Shown here: piece after piece, positions 23,470 to 31,960 of the stretch
Position numbering within the stretch: position 1 is the stretch's first letter
How the letters are laid out: each line of letters starts with the position of its first letter
DNA from: Microbotryum silenes-acaulis
Taxonomy: Eukaryota; Basidiomycota; Microbotryomycetes; Microbotryales; Microbotryaceae
Assembly (NCBI GenBank): GCA_003665825.1
Contig: QPFY01000002.1
Coordinates: 2,251,187 to 2,315,186 of the forward strand
DNA length: 64,000 bases
Direction of reading: 5' to 3'
Notes under the pieces: generated by a model
Database searches by the model: none
Told to the model about the DNA's origin: nothing
The model's input: only the letters and a program-made list of their open reading frames with translations
Made by a program: the position numbers and the translations under genes

Positions 23470-23697
23470 TCTCCTTCTCTCTCTCATTCGTCTCCTGGGG
23501 GGAAGCAACCGCTTGGCTGGGGCATTTGAATCCCAAGTATCGGATTGGTGGACATCGGACCGTTTCTCGCATCTTGCGGGCGGTTTGTGTTATCATCGTC
23601 GACTTCCATCTAGTTTTCCGTAGGCCAATAGGGGGAACAGGGATTGGGGGCAATACGATGAACAGTTTCTACAAACAAACAAAAAAAATAAAATGCA
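23470..23697. repeat. Copy A of a dispersed retroelement-tail repeat
   Basis: This segment shares an ordered set of blocks with 33085-33303: CATTCGTCTC, then GGGGAAGCAACCG or GGGAGCAACCG, a TTGAA patch, TATCGG followed by TTGGT, CATCATCGT, and TTCCGTAGG, ending in an A-rich run. It follows the gypsy remnant directly, so it may be LTR-derived or the 3' tail of a truncated non-LTR copy. No coding capacity. Confidence 0.5.
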
Positions 23698-24022
23698 GGA
23701 TTACTGGTTCATGACACATTGCCACAAGTCCGACGTGAAGACAGATCCCCGCTTTGAGACACTAGAAGCCCAGCTACCATTCGGTCAGCCTAGTTTTTTT
23801 GGGGGTTTTGTTTTTTTGCAGAACAAAGCCTTGCTTTGAGCTTGTGATAGTCAAGATGCCTACGAAAAAAGCGAGATTAAAAAGCGAGATTATGACTTAG
23901 ACTATTCAATAACCCGGCTCCTGTGGATAACTCGACTCCTAGCTGCTCCGCTCGGCCCGCACCGCCCGCACCGAGGGCACACCTGTACGACAAACGTGAC
24001 AAAGCTATACAGCGAGTATAGT
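23698..24022. other. Intergenic region
   Basis: Nothing recognisable. It contains a T/G homopolymer patch near 23793-23817 and probably the 3' untranslated region of the minus-strand kinase-like gene that ends at 24023. Confidence 0.35.
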
Positions 24023-25744
24023 TCAACCGAGTTGTCTGTCGAGCAAGGCTTGCCAGCCCTCCTCGCTTCGTTCAAGAACTTTGCGGCGGATTCGAGTGGC
24101 GAGACCCCTAATATCTGCGTCCGTTTCAGGCCCAGGTGTCTTTTCGACCATCACCTTGTATAACGCCGCAAGTGCTTGATTTCGTTTGAACAAGTACCGT
24201 ATGCGTCTCTTGACGAGCTTATTGTGGCTGCCGTCGAGCCAAATTTTGCCACGTAAGATGCCCTCGGACTCCCAGGAATAAATGCCCTTGTCTTTCGCTT
24301 CGGCAAATCCGAAGGGTGGCCATCTGCTTCGGCTCTCAGCGTCGGGTGCATCCTGGTAGGTGCGGGCTACGACCGCAAGGAAGGTAAGCACGAGTCGTTC
24401 GGTTTCGGTGTAGATGGTAGGACGGAGATTGCTTTTGATTTCCAACAGATCGTTCTCGGTCGCACCATCCGAGTCGGTAATGAGTTCGGAGGTCGAGGGC
24501 GGGCATCCATCGAAGCTGACGTTGCAAAAGTCCCAGAGTAGCACGCGCCCGTCGGAGTGGAGCAGCGTTCGTGGCGATAGCGCTCGATGGAAGTATCCTC
24601 GGTCGCCGCGCCATATCACGTCCTCTGCGGCGTCGCTGAAGACGTGGCAGAGCTGTCGTATCGTAGGTGGATGATCTGGGTCCACCAGTGTACGAAACGG
24701 CGTCGAGGTGGCCGGAATGGCCAAGCTCATAATCGCGAGGTCCTTGCGCGTGGCCATCTTCGGAGCTGCCGGTAACGCGTATCGCTCGTCTCCCTTGATC
24801 ACCTTATAGTCAATGGCGAGGGCATGTCGATCAAGGATGCCGGTAGAGCTCGCAATGCTTTCTTGGAGCAGTTTTTGGGTGAAGCGAAACTCCTTTGGAA
24901 TCTGGTCCTCCTCCTGCTCCATGGGCCTCTGGTAGACCCATACCCGACGCTCATTGAGTGGAATAGGTTGATCACTCCCACGGCTTGAAGAAACGATGTC
25001 GACACCATTTTTGAAGATGTCAAGTTCGAGAATGGCGCAGTTGCCGCGGCCGGGGCGGGCAAGGATGACAGGTGCGCAGCAGTGTACGGGGCTGACCTCG
25101 AGGTTTGTCGGTTCTTGCCTTTGGACTTGAAGGGAAGCGACGAGCTCTTGGGTCCTGGTGCCGAGCGAACCCAAAGAGATTGTCTTCTCGACAAAGCCGG
25201 TTTGAGGCGAGTAGTCGTAGGTGTAAAGTTTCGAAAACCCCGCAGAGGATGGGTCGAGGTGGAGCAGGATGTGCACAATTGCCGCCATGTTGACAAAGTT
25301 GTTGGTCCAGCAGTCTTTGAGTTCAACGTAGTGAACGCCTTCGTGTTCCATGAGGATAACGGTCCCGACGTCGAGGTTGATAGCAAAACCAAGGCGGTAA
25401 TCCCCTGTCGGAGATTCGCGGAAGACCGCTTTGACGTTGCACAAGAGTTGGACGAGCTTGGAGTGCGGAGCGATGCCTTGGTTGATTGTCTTCGTGAGGT
25501 GTGCAACGGCTTTCAGGAGCGTCCATTCCATTGGGAGTACCACATCGGCGAACGACGGGTGCCGTGCGAGCAGCGCGAGGGCAACGAGGAACGCGTCCAG
25601 CTTCCGGTGGTCAGGTTTCGTGGGGGTAGTCCTCAACGGCTTGACAGAGGTAACGTCTGTTGGAATCAACGATGATCCCGAAATGATCAACAAAAGAAGA
25701 AGAACGGCTGGACCAGGAGTCGAACCTGGGTCGCTTCCATTCAT
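24023..25744 (-). CDS. FunK1-like protein with degraded kinase motifs
   Basis: An open frame of about 570 aa is related to the protein at 39295-41866. Both share an N-terminal block (here HEGVHYVELKDCWTNNFVNMAAIVHILLHLDPSSAGFSKLY, there HEACRIATIADCWGERF ... FGLDVYSAGFNPLFRY) and a kinase-like second half. In fungal FunK1 kinases (PF17667) the catalytic loop reads HRDxSxxN and the metal motif DxD or DWD. Here they are HRALSPRTLL and LLWDFCN, so the catalytic Asp and Asn are missing and this is probably a pseudokinase. The first ATG at 25744 lies inside the tRNA-like sequence at 25706-25777, and an acceptor-like CAG precedes the conserved part near 25652. The true start, or an upstream exon, is therefore uncertain and may have been lost. 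Confidence 0.6.
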   Translation of the reverse strand: MNGSDPGSTPGPAVLLLLLIISGSSLIPTDVTSVKPLRTTPTKPDHRKLDAFLVALALLARHPSFADVVLPMEWTLLKAVAHLTKTINQGIAPHSKLVQLLCNVKAVFRESPTGDYRLGFAINLDVGTVILMEHEGVHYVELKDCWTNNFVNMAAIVHILLHLDPSSAGFSKLYTYDYSPQTGFVEKTISLGSLGTRTQELVASLQVQRQEPTNLEVSPVHCCAPVILARPGRGNCAILELDIFKNGVDIVSSSRGSDQPIPLNERRVWVYQRPMEQEEDQIPKEFRFTQKLLQESIASSTGILDRHALAIDYKVIKGDERYALPAAPKMATRKDLAIMSLAIPATSTPFRTLVDPDHPPTIRQLCHVFSDAAEDVIWRGDRGYFHRALSPRTLLHSDGRVLLWDFCNVSFDGCPPSTSELITDSDGATENDLLEIKSNLRPTIYTETERLVLTFLAVVARTYQDAPDAESRSRWPPFGFAEAKDKGIYSWESEGILRGKIWLDGSHNKLVKRRIRYLFKRNQALAALYKVMVEKTPGPETDADIRGLATRIRRKVLERSEEGWQALLDRQLG

Positions 25745-25777
25745 TGGAAAAGCTTTGACCAACTAAGCTATCCGGCC
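25706..25777 (-). tRNA. tRNA-like sequence (possible pseudo-tRNA)
   Basis: The reverse complement forms a 72-nt cloverleaf. Acceptor GGCCGGA pairs with TCCAGCC with one C/A mismatch. The D arm is GCTT/AAGC, the anticodon stem TTTCC/GGAAG, and the T arm CCAGG-TTCGACT-CCTGG. The B box GGTTCGACTCC and an A-box-like TAGCTTAGTTGG are clear. The seven-base anticodon loop AATGAAT would place TGA at 34-36, but base 33 is A instead of the near-universal T. A short variable arm does not fit serine. It is therefore either a decayed tRNA gene or a tRNA-derived fragment. It lies just upstream of the LINE. Confidence 0.55.
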
Positions 25778-25934
25778 CCTGATATCAGTGCAAGGTCTAC
25801 TAACACCTTCAACAACGTCCGAGAGCTTGAAGTGAAATCATCTTTCATCTTTCATCTTTCATCAATCGCACTACCCTACCTCTGCAAACGTCAATACATC
25901 GAATACATCAACTGCTACACCAGCTATCGGCCCG

Positions 25935-27866
25935 ATGTCCGACCAGGCACCGCCTGATCCGGGCCGCGGCCCTCCGGAGCCGGCAGCGACGGGACAACCA
26001 CGTGGTGACGCGGGGGCGGAGGCCGATGCCGCCGAGGGACCAGCGAACCCCGGCCTAGCGCTGTACCAGGAAAAGCGTGATGAAGAAAAGAAGAGGAAAG
26101 AGGATGTCGCGAGAATCCTGAAGATGATCAGTGTCGAAGATGGCACACGCCAGGGCACCCGCATCCTTGTGCTCAAAGACGCACTCGGCTTTGGCAAGGA
26201 CCGGGCCACCTCCCTGCGCTTCAGCGCCCTCAATGCAACGAAACCAATCGCCGACACGTCTGGTGCCGTTCTGGAAGTCACGTTCGAACACACCGGTGTG
26301 GCCACCGAACGCGAGAAGTCCGAGTTGTACTCGAAGGTGCTCCGTACCCTGTCGCCCGACACGTCGTTGTGTTTTAACCTGCCCGCAGGAGTTGTCCTCC
26401 CGCCCGAGTTCCAGAAATACGCTCCAATCATCCATGGAGTCGCACCGGAATCGATCATCCAAAGCGGCAACACCCGGTTCAAGTTCGTGGTGCGCTGCGC
26501 TAGCGCAGCGGCGCTCGACCAAGTCCACGACGCGGCGACCAAGATCGAGTGGAAACGCTCCTTTGCCCAAGTCCGCAAGCGCTTGGCGTTCGTCAAAAAC
26601 GTCGTCGAATTGCGTTTCATTATCAGTCCTGAGGCCGAATACACGAACGACGACCTCTGGAACAAACTGCAAGGCGTCGTCGCCAAGCTTACCGGGGACG
26701 GCCACAAGTGCGACTTGCTCCAACTCCAGCAGCCTCTAACGGTCGTTCAAGGCTCGTACCTCGTCGCTCGAGGAAACTACGCGGCCATCGTCCAGTTCGA
26801 CGACGACGACCTGTTCAAGAACAACGGTGCTCAACTTCGGCAGGTTCTACCGACGAGGATCAACCTTCGGGGACGACTCGCAACACTCACGCCCCTTCGC
26901 CACGACTACGAGGCCGAAGCCTCGTGCCGCCGATGCGGCTTTGTAGGCCACTCCGACAACTGCGTTCAAAAGCCGGTCCAGCGTCAGCAGGCCTCCCAGA
27001 AAAACAACAACAACCAAAGGCCCCAGGCCGAGCCCCAAAGCAACATCGAGCAAACCTCGACCCCCCAAAAACAACGCAGAGGTGATGTAGCCTCTCCCTC
27101 TCCCCCAATGTCTCCTGTCGCGTCCAAGCGTTCAAAGAAGAACGCATCTCCCACAAGGGACACTAACAACTCACCACGAGTCTACCCTACTCGTTCACAA
27201 AGCTCTACACCCACAGCATCCGCCCCTCGCGGTTTCATCGTCGCCGCAAACCCATTCGCAAGTCTGGCCGGCGACGTAGCCGAGGAGGCGCAGGAGGAGC
27301 CCGCTCAGGCCCTCGAGGACGACGAGGACGCGATGAGCGTAGTCGAGGCACAGCTGGAACAACAGCAGGAGGTGCCGCCGCTGGAGCCTTCGGATCTGTC
27401 GGATCTGCAGGACCGCGGAGCGGAGGGGAACCAGGGGGAACACACGGAGACGAGTGACGCGGAAGAAGGGGAATCGCAGTCGGCCGAGACGGGTCACCAT
27501 CAGCTGGATATGGACGGCCTTCCCGACGACTGGATGAATCGTGTGTCGGATCGCGAGCGCAAACAGGATGCCGGTCTGTACGATGAGATCACCGAGTTGG
27601 ACCGCACCCCGTCTGTGACCGGTTGGATGCCTTCGCCGTCTCCAGGTCCAGTGTTTGATCCCGAGCCCGAGCCCAAGCCCAAGCAGGAGGTGGACGATGG
27701 AAGTTCCCAGGGTCTTCGCCGGTCCGAGCGTATCCAGCGTCTCACCAGCGTCGCGCGCACATCGGACTGGAACGAATCGACTGCTGCGGACCCGCTCCCC
27801 TCACCCACATTCGGACCTATGTTGTCCATCAAGGGAGCTGCTGCTGCAACGAAGGCGCGATCGTAA
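25935..27866 (+). CDS. LINE ORF1 (gag-like nucleic-acid-binding protein)
   Basis: 643 aa from an ATG 158 bp past the tRNA-like sequence. The N-terminus is acidic/Pro/Ala-rich, and residues 100-320 are a globular region without a recognised fold. At residues 331-343 is a zinc-knuckle-like CRRCGFVGHSDNC (C-x2-C-x4-H-x3-C, one residue shorter than the usual CCHC spacing). The remaining 300 residues are Gln/Pro/Ser-rich and then strongly acidic. ORF1 proteins package the element RNA. The stop codon TAA overlaps the ORF2 start in the pentanucleotide TAATG, implying coupled termination and reinitiation. Confidence 0.85.
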   Translation: MSDQAPPDPGRGPPEPAATGQPRGDAGAEADAAEGPANPGLALYQEKRDEEKKRKEDVARILKMISVEDGTRQGTRILVLKDALGFGKDRATSLRFSALNATKPIADTSGAVLEVTFEHTGVATEREKSELYSKVLRTLSPDTSLCFNLPAGVVLPPEFQKYAPIIHGVAPESIIQSGNTRFKFVVRCASAAALDQVHDAATKIEWKRSFAQVRKRLAFVKNVVELRFIISPEAEYTNDDLWNKLQGVVAKLTGDGHKCDLLQLQQPLTVVQGSYLVARGNYAAIVQFDDDDLFKNNGAQLRQVLPTRINLRGRLATLTPLRHDYEAEASCRRCGFVGHSDNCVQKPVQRQQASQKNNNNQRPQAEPQSNIEQTSTPQKQRRGDVASPSPPMSPVASKRSKKNASPTRDTNNSPRVYPTRSQSSTPTASAPRGFIVAANPFASLAGDVAEEAQEEPAQALEDDEDAMSVVEAQLEQQQEVPPLEPSDLSDLQDRGAEGNQGEHTETSDAEEGESQSAETGHHQLDMDGLPDDWMNRVSDRERKQDAGLYDEITELDRTPSVTGWMPSPSPGPVFDPEPEPKPKQEVDDGSSQGLRRSERIQRLTSVARTSDWNESTAADPLPSPTFGPMLSIKGAAAATKARS

Positions 27867-28870
27867 TGATTGAGTTCATCATCATGACCTGGAACGTCAA
27901 CAGGGGCTTCAATACCCCTGAACGACGTCATCTGCTTCTTTCGTATCTCACTTCGCTCACACCTCCCCCTTCTGCTATCCTTCTCCAGGAACATAATGTT
28001 CCTAAATCACGACAATCTCACATACGCCACGAGTACGCCCAGTCCCACCAGGGCGAGGCCTACTTTTCTCAACACTGCCTCACTTTGATTCCAAGCTCTT
28101 CTCCTCTTCTCGGTGGTCATCGTCGCACGCGTCAGTCTCTTGGCGGGCGCTTACTCGTGACCACCTTCGATGTGCGGGGTTCGACGGACGTCGTCGAACT
28201 CAACAATATCTACGCTCCGGTTCAACCCGCCGAGCGCCTCCTCTTCTTCACCTCCCTTCACTTTCGGGCGACCGTCTCCTCTCACATTCGGTTCATCGCG
28301 GGCGATCTCAACGACTGCCCTATCCCCGCGGTGGATCGAGCGCAACAGGTGGATCGCCCGAACACCCACCACTGGCCTGTGCTTATGTCTCGGCTCGACG
28401 GGGTGTACACGGATGCCATTCGGCTCATGCACCCACTGTCGCCGGCGACCACGCGCCCGCATCTCAGCAAGGACGGCCAGCTCATTTCGCGCGCGCGCAT
28501 CGACTTTGTTCTGGTGCAGCGGCGACACGAGCGACGGATCGTTTCTGCTTCCACTCTGTACAATATCTCTCGATCCATGTCGGATCATCGACCGGTTACG
28601 GTCACATTTAGGCTGCGCGCAAGTGGTGCCGAGGTCGAAGAGGAGCTCTGCCTTCCCCAGGCGGCTCATTTTCTGACCCGCATCAACTCGTCAACCTTCA
28701 AACACGCCGAGTTTAAGGAGTTCGTAGCAGGCACCGTCTGGGGATCCGGTCGCCGACCTTCAGCGCGTACTCTCGGAGTCTCGGGTCCAAGCTCTCGAGC
28801 TGTCTCGGCGTCTGTTTCGGGAGCGCAACGCCCTCGAGATGATGCTGGTATCTCGACTGCAGGACATTGA
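27866..28870 (+). CDS. LINE ORF2 N-terminal part, APE-type endonuclease
   Basis: The frame starts at the ATG of the TAATG overlap. Apurinic endonuclease-family motifs occur in order: TWNVNRG, LLQEHN, AGDLNDCP, RARIDFVLV and SDHRPVT, so all expected catalytic Asn, Glu, Asp and His residues are present. The endonuclease nicks target DNA for target-primed reverse transcription. After about residue 290 the reading frame becomes nonsense and stops at 28870. The natural continuation (VADLQRVLSE ...) is in the frame one base over, so one extra base near 28738-28745 separates this part from the reverse transcriptase. This is an inactivating frameshift or an assembly error. Confidence 0.85.
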   Translation: MIEFIIMTWNVNRGFNTPERRHLLLSYLTSLTPPPSAILLQEHNVPKSRQSHIRHEYAQSHQGEAYFSQHCLTLIPSSSPLLGGHRRTRQSLGGRLLVTTFDVRGSTDVVELNNIYAPVQPAERLLFFTSLHFRATVSSHIRFIAGDLNDCPIPAVDRAQQVDRPNTHHWPVLMSRLDGVYTDAIRLMHPLSPATTRPHLSKDGQLISRARIDFVLVQRRHERRIVSASTLYNISRSMSDHRPVTVTFRLRASGAEVEEELCLPQAAHFLTRINSSTFKHAEFKEFVAGTVWGSGRRPSARTLGVSGPSSRAVSASVSGAQRPRDDAGISTAGH

Positions 28871-31800
28871 GTCTCGTCGGGTGCTGAGTCCCTTTGACAT
28901 CATCGACTGGACGAACACCCACGACGCTCTCACCAAACTTGTGAACGAGCGAGCAAGGCAGTCCCGGATCAGGGCGCACGTTCCCGAGATTGCATCCGAG
29001 GAACGTCTCAGTCGTCCGGTACATGCCAAACTGGCTGCTCGGTCCCGGGATGTGAAGTTTCAGAGTATCCGGCTCGCTGATGGCGAGCTCACCACTGACA
29101 TTGAGCGCGCGCTCGAGCACACCCATTCTCATTTCCAGCAGCACTACCTTGTCGAAGCGAAGGATCCGGAACAGGTCGTGACGATGCGGGATGAGCTCTT
29201 GGGACCCATCAGATCAGCAAGACCTTGTGACGACCCGCTTTCCGACGTTCGCTTCCTTCGGCGCTTCTCGAATTCGCACGTCGACATTCTTGCCGAGCCC
29301 ATCAGCGAGGCCGAGGTGCTCGCAGCGATTCGAACCACGCACGAAGGTCGATCTCCGGGTCCTTCAGGGGTCCCCTATGAGATGTATCGAGCCTGCCCCT
29401 TGCTTTGGGCCCCTCTCTTGACTCGAGCCTACAACGAGCTGATTACTCGAGGCTCCCTTACTCCACAACAGAGCCAGGCGAATGTGCGCCTCTTGTTCAA
29501 ACACAACAAACCTGGTGCAGCGCGGTGCGACCTCAAATCGTATCGTCCGATCACCTTGCGGGAATGCGACTACAAGATCTTCACCAAGGTCTACGTGGCT
29601 CGTCTGAACCGGATCCTCCCCGATGTTCTTCCGGCCGGACAGCATGGGTTCGTCAAAGGGCGAAGACCAGCGGACGCGGCTTTGCATCTGAGGCTCCTGA
29701 TCGATGAGATTAGGGGTCGTGGGGCAGAGTTCCCGACAGCAGCGCTCCTCTCCCTGGATCAGAGCTCGGCTTACGACATGGTCGAGCACGACTGGGTCTT
29801 TGCGGTGTTTGAGGCTCTCGGCGCGCCGGAATCTTTCCAGCGCGTCTTGCGGATGCTCTACAACGGCGAGACGTCCACAGCGCGGTACATTGTCAACGGT
29901 TTCCTTACCGAGACGGTGCGACTCCTGTGCGGTCTTGGCCAGGGCGATCCTCTCTCTTCTTCTGTCTGGGATGTGGTATTCCAACCCTTCCTTGATTCTC
30001 TCAGTCGACGCAACATTGCGCTGACTATCACTCTTCCGGAGCTGGCTCCTCGTCCGCAGACTCGATGCATCACCAATTTGGCGTTCGCGGATGACGCCGT
30101 CGTCGCTGTCGCTGGACCGGAAGCTATTGCTTCGCTCGAGGCGTTAGCTCGGGATTGGCGACTCGCGACGAACGGCCGTCTAAACACCGACAAAACCGTG
30201 GTGATGCCATTGGGCGCGACGTTGTGGGATCGCGCGGACTTGTCCAAACTGTCGTTCGTGGCACCGGACGAGTCTCTTCCCTGGATCGGTCTCCAGTTTG
30301 CGCCTGACGGCAACAACAGGCTGGGATTCCATGATCTTGAGCGAAGGGTCGATCGAGTGATTCTCTCGGTGCGCGACCGATGGATGACGCATCATACCCG
30401 GGCTTTCTATCTCAACCGCTACGGCATCTCCAAGGTGCTGCACTCTCTCTCCGCCGACGTACCGCCATCCGACGTGATCAAGGCGATCGAGCGCAAGCTT
30501 GCCGACTTTGTGAAGGGAGGACCGCAGCGCAGTGACTACAAGCAATCGGTCATCTTCACGACACGGGCGCGAGGTGGTCTCAGCGTCGTGAGCATCCAAG
30601 ATGTGGTGGATTCAGTCTCGGTACGGATTTGGGACGTGCTGGCCGGCGGGTCAACTGCTATTTGGAGCGATCTGGCTCGGAGTTCCATCCGGCGAGCGCT
30701 TCCGACCTTTGACTTTGCTACGGATCTGTGGACGTGGAGGAACGCCGACGCACCCCGGGAGCTACATCCCCGCTGGCGAGCGGTGCTCTCGGTCGCTGAA
30801 CGCTACCCTGCCGTCGTCGATCCTGCCAAACTTTCGGTCTCCAATTTTCTTTCTCTTTCTCCCCTCCAACCTGGTCTGCATGACTCGCGGGCGTTCTCGG
30901 AGCAGGATAAGCGTTTGGCGAAGCTTTTCAGTTTCGAACGCACCATCGCTGACATCTATGCGCGAGCCCAATACCCCGCAGCTCCAACGGTGCCCTGGAC
31001 CCCTGAGAAGCATCCCCAAGGCGACGGCTCGGAGCTGTCCAACCTTTGGCAATGGAAGCGCGATCAAGTCCAGGCGTGGATCCAGGTCGCAGGCGATCGC
31101 CTCATCCCGCCGCTTCCGCCTCCTGTTCCCGTCCTCGCACGTCGACCACCCGTCATTCGTGTTGTTGGAGCACCTGGAGTCCGGCCCGGCGGTCCCCTCG
31201 AGCACATCTTGCCCAGAGCGACTCCGGTCGGCATGCCTGATCAAAAACTTCCCCTCCCCTCCGGTCCCTTGTGTGCTGATCAGTGGAGAATGTTGAACTT
31301 GGACAGACCTTACACCATTGCGCGACTTCGACGCGTCATCAACCATCGACGTTTCGACGACACACAACGCCCTGGATCACTCGCCACACCCAAAGAAAGG
31401 CGACTCTTCTGGGTGTGGTTCCACACCGGGCCCGCCACGGCCCGCGAGCGCGAGGTGCACTTCAAGCTGGCGTACCACTTCACGCCAACGCGGAAGCGCC
31501 AGTTTGTGCAGCGGCATGGCAACTCAGCCTGCTGCCTTGTGCAGGCATGCAGCCTGGCAGGGGTGGAGGATGACTTTACTCACTTTTGGCATGATTGCCC
31601 TGACTCTTCTCAATTTTGGCAAGCAGCTAGCTCCGTTCTCTGCGACGCGCTGGGGGTCGTGTCGATCCTCGACCTCGACTACACGGCACTTCAGATCGAG
31701 CACGGCCTCCCTCGACTGCGCGCTCGCCTTCCGACGTCGAAAAAGCGCCCAATCCGCGCCTTCATTGCGCTGGCGCTCGACACTCTCAGCAACCGACGCT

Positions 31801-31892
31801 GGGATCTCCATCGCCACGCCAGAGCGATGTCGAGCATGGACAAGGAGATGGCGGGACTGAAGGAGAGGTTGGAGCTCAGATTGGCACGATGA
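28839..31892 (+). CDS. LINE ORF2 C-terminal part, reverse transcriptase
   Basis: The open frame runs to 31892. Before the ATG at 28839 it extends back to about 28742, where it should join the endonuclease. RT blocks are SPGPSGVPYEMY, LKSYRPITLRECDYKIFTKV, GQHGFVKGR, LDQSSAYDMVEH (motif A), GLGQGDPLSSSVWD (motif B) and NLAFADDAVV (motif C, FADD in place of YADD), then GRLNTDKTVVMPLG. The C-terminus has a Cys/His cluster (CCLVQACSLAGVEDDFTHFWHDCP), the zinc motif typical of this clade. I see no RNase H domain. With ORF1 and the endonuclease it forms one retrotransposon. Apart from the upstream frameshift the frame is undamaged, suggesting a young insertion. Confidence 0.9.
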   Translation: MMLVSRLQDIESRRVLSPFDIIDWTNTHDALTKLVNERARQSRIRAHVPEIASEERLSRPVHAKLAARSRDVKFQSIRLADGELTTDIERALEHTHSHFQQHYLVEAKDPEQVVTMRDELLGPIRSARPCDDPLSDVRFLRRFSNSHVDILAEPISEAEVLAAIRTTHEGRSPGPSGVPYEMYRACPLLWAPLLTRAYNELITRGSLTPQQSQANVRLLFKHNKPGAARCDLKSYRPITLRECDYKIFTKVYVARLNRILPDVLPAGQHGFVKGRRPADAALHLRLLIDEIRGRGAEFPTAALLSLDQSSAYDMVEHDWVFAVFEALGAPESFQRVLRMLYNGETSTARYIVNGFLTETVRLLCGLGQGDPLSSSVWDVVFQPFLDSLSRRNIALTITLPELAPRPQTRCITNLAFADDAVVAVAGPEAIASLEALARDWRLATNGRLNTDKTVVMPLGATLWDRADLSKLSFVAPDESLPWIGLQFAPDGNNRLGFHDLERRVDRVILSVRDRWMTHHTRAFYLNRYGISKVLHSLSADVPPSDVIKAIERKLADFVKGGPQRSDYKQSVIFTTRARGGLSVVSIQDVVDSVSVRIWDVLAGGSTAIWSDLARSSIRRALPTFDFATDLWTWRNADAPRELHPRWRAVLSVAERYPAVVDPAKLSVSNFLSLSPLQPGLHDSRAFSEQDKRLAKLFSFERTIADIYARAQYPAAPTVPWTPEKHPQGDGSELSNLWQWKRDQVQAWIQVAGDRLIPPLPPPVPVLARRPPVIRVVGAPGVRPGGPLEHILPRATPVGMPDQKLPLPSGPLCADQWRMLNLDRPYTIARLRRVINHRRFDDTQRPGSLATPKERRLFWVWFHTGPATAREREVHFKLAYHFTPTRKRQFVQRHGNSACCLVQACSLAGVEDDFTHFWHDCPDSSQFWQAASSVLCDALGVVSILDLDYTALQIEHGLPRLRARLPTSKKRPIRAFIALALDTLSNRRWDLHRHARAMSSMDKEMAGLKERLELRLAR

Positions 31893-31960
31893 AGTAGACG
31901 GCGCTCCTCCCTACCCAGCCAAGAACCACAAACCAAAAACCAAATAAAAATCACAAGTCC

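Larger units (their letters stand above)
25785..31960 (+). mobile_element. Tad-like non-LTR retrotransposon (LINE), nearly full length
   Basis: A leader with repeated ATCTTTC units (about 25837-25865) precedes ORF1 (25935-27866). ORF2 carries an APE-type endonuclease (27866 onward) and a reverse transcriptase (to 31892). No LTRs are visible. ORF order, the zinc knuckle in ORF1, the endonuclease at the N-terminus of ORF2 and the C-terminal Cys/His motif are those of the I/Tad group. An AATAAA-like signal follows the stop near 31942. The 3' limit is uncertain: either here or at the poly(A) run at 33276-33303. No target site duplication could be identified by eye. Confidence 0.85.

Noticed and set aside
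23470..23697. tRNA-derived SINE, because of T-arm-like patches (also at 33085-33303)
   Set aside because: The T-arm-like bases lie on the strand opposite to the A-rich tail, and no A box or second arm is present.
27866..31892. Programmed frameshifting within LINE ORF2
   Set aside because: There is no slippery heptamer or downstream structure, and LINE ORF2 is normally a single frame. A simple indel is more likely.
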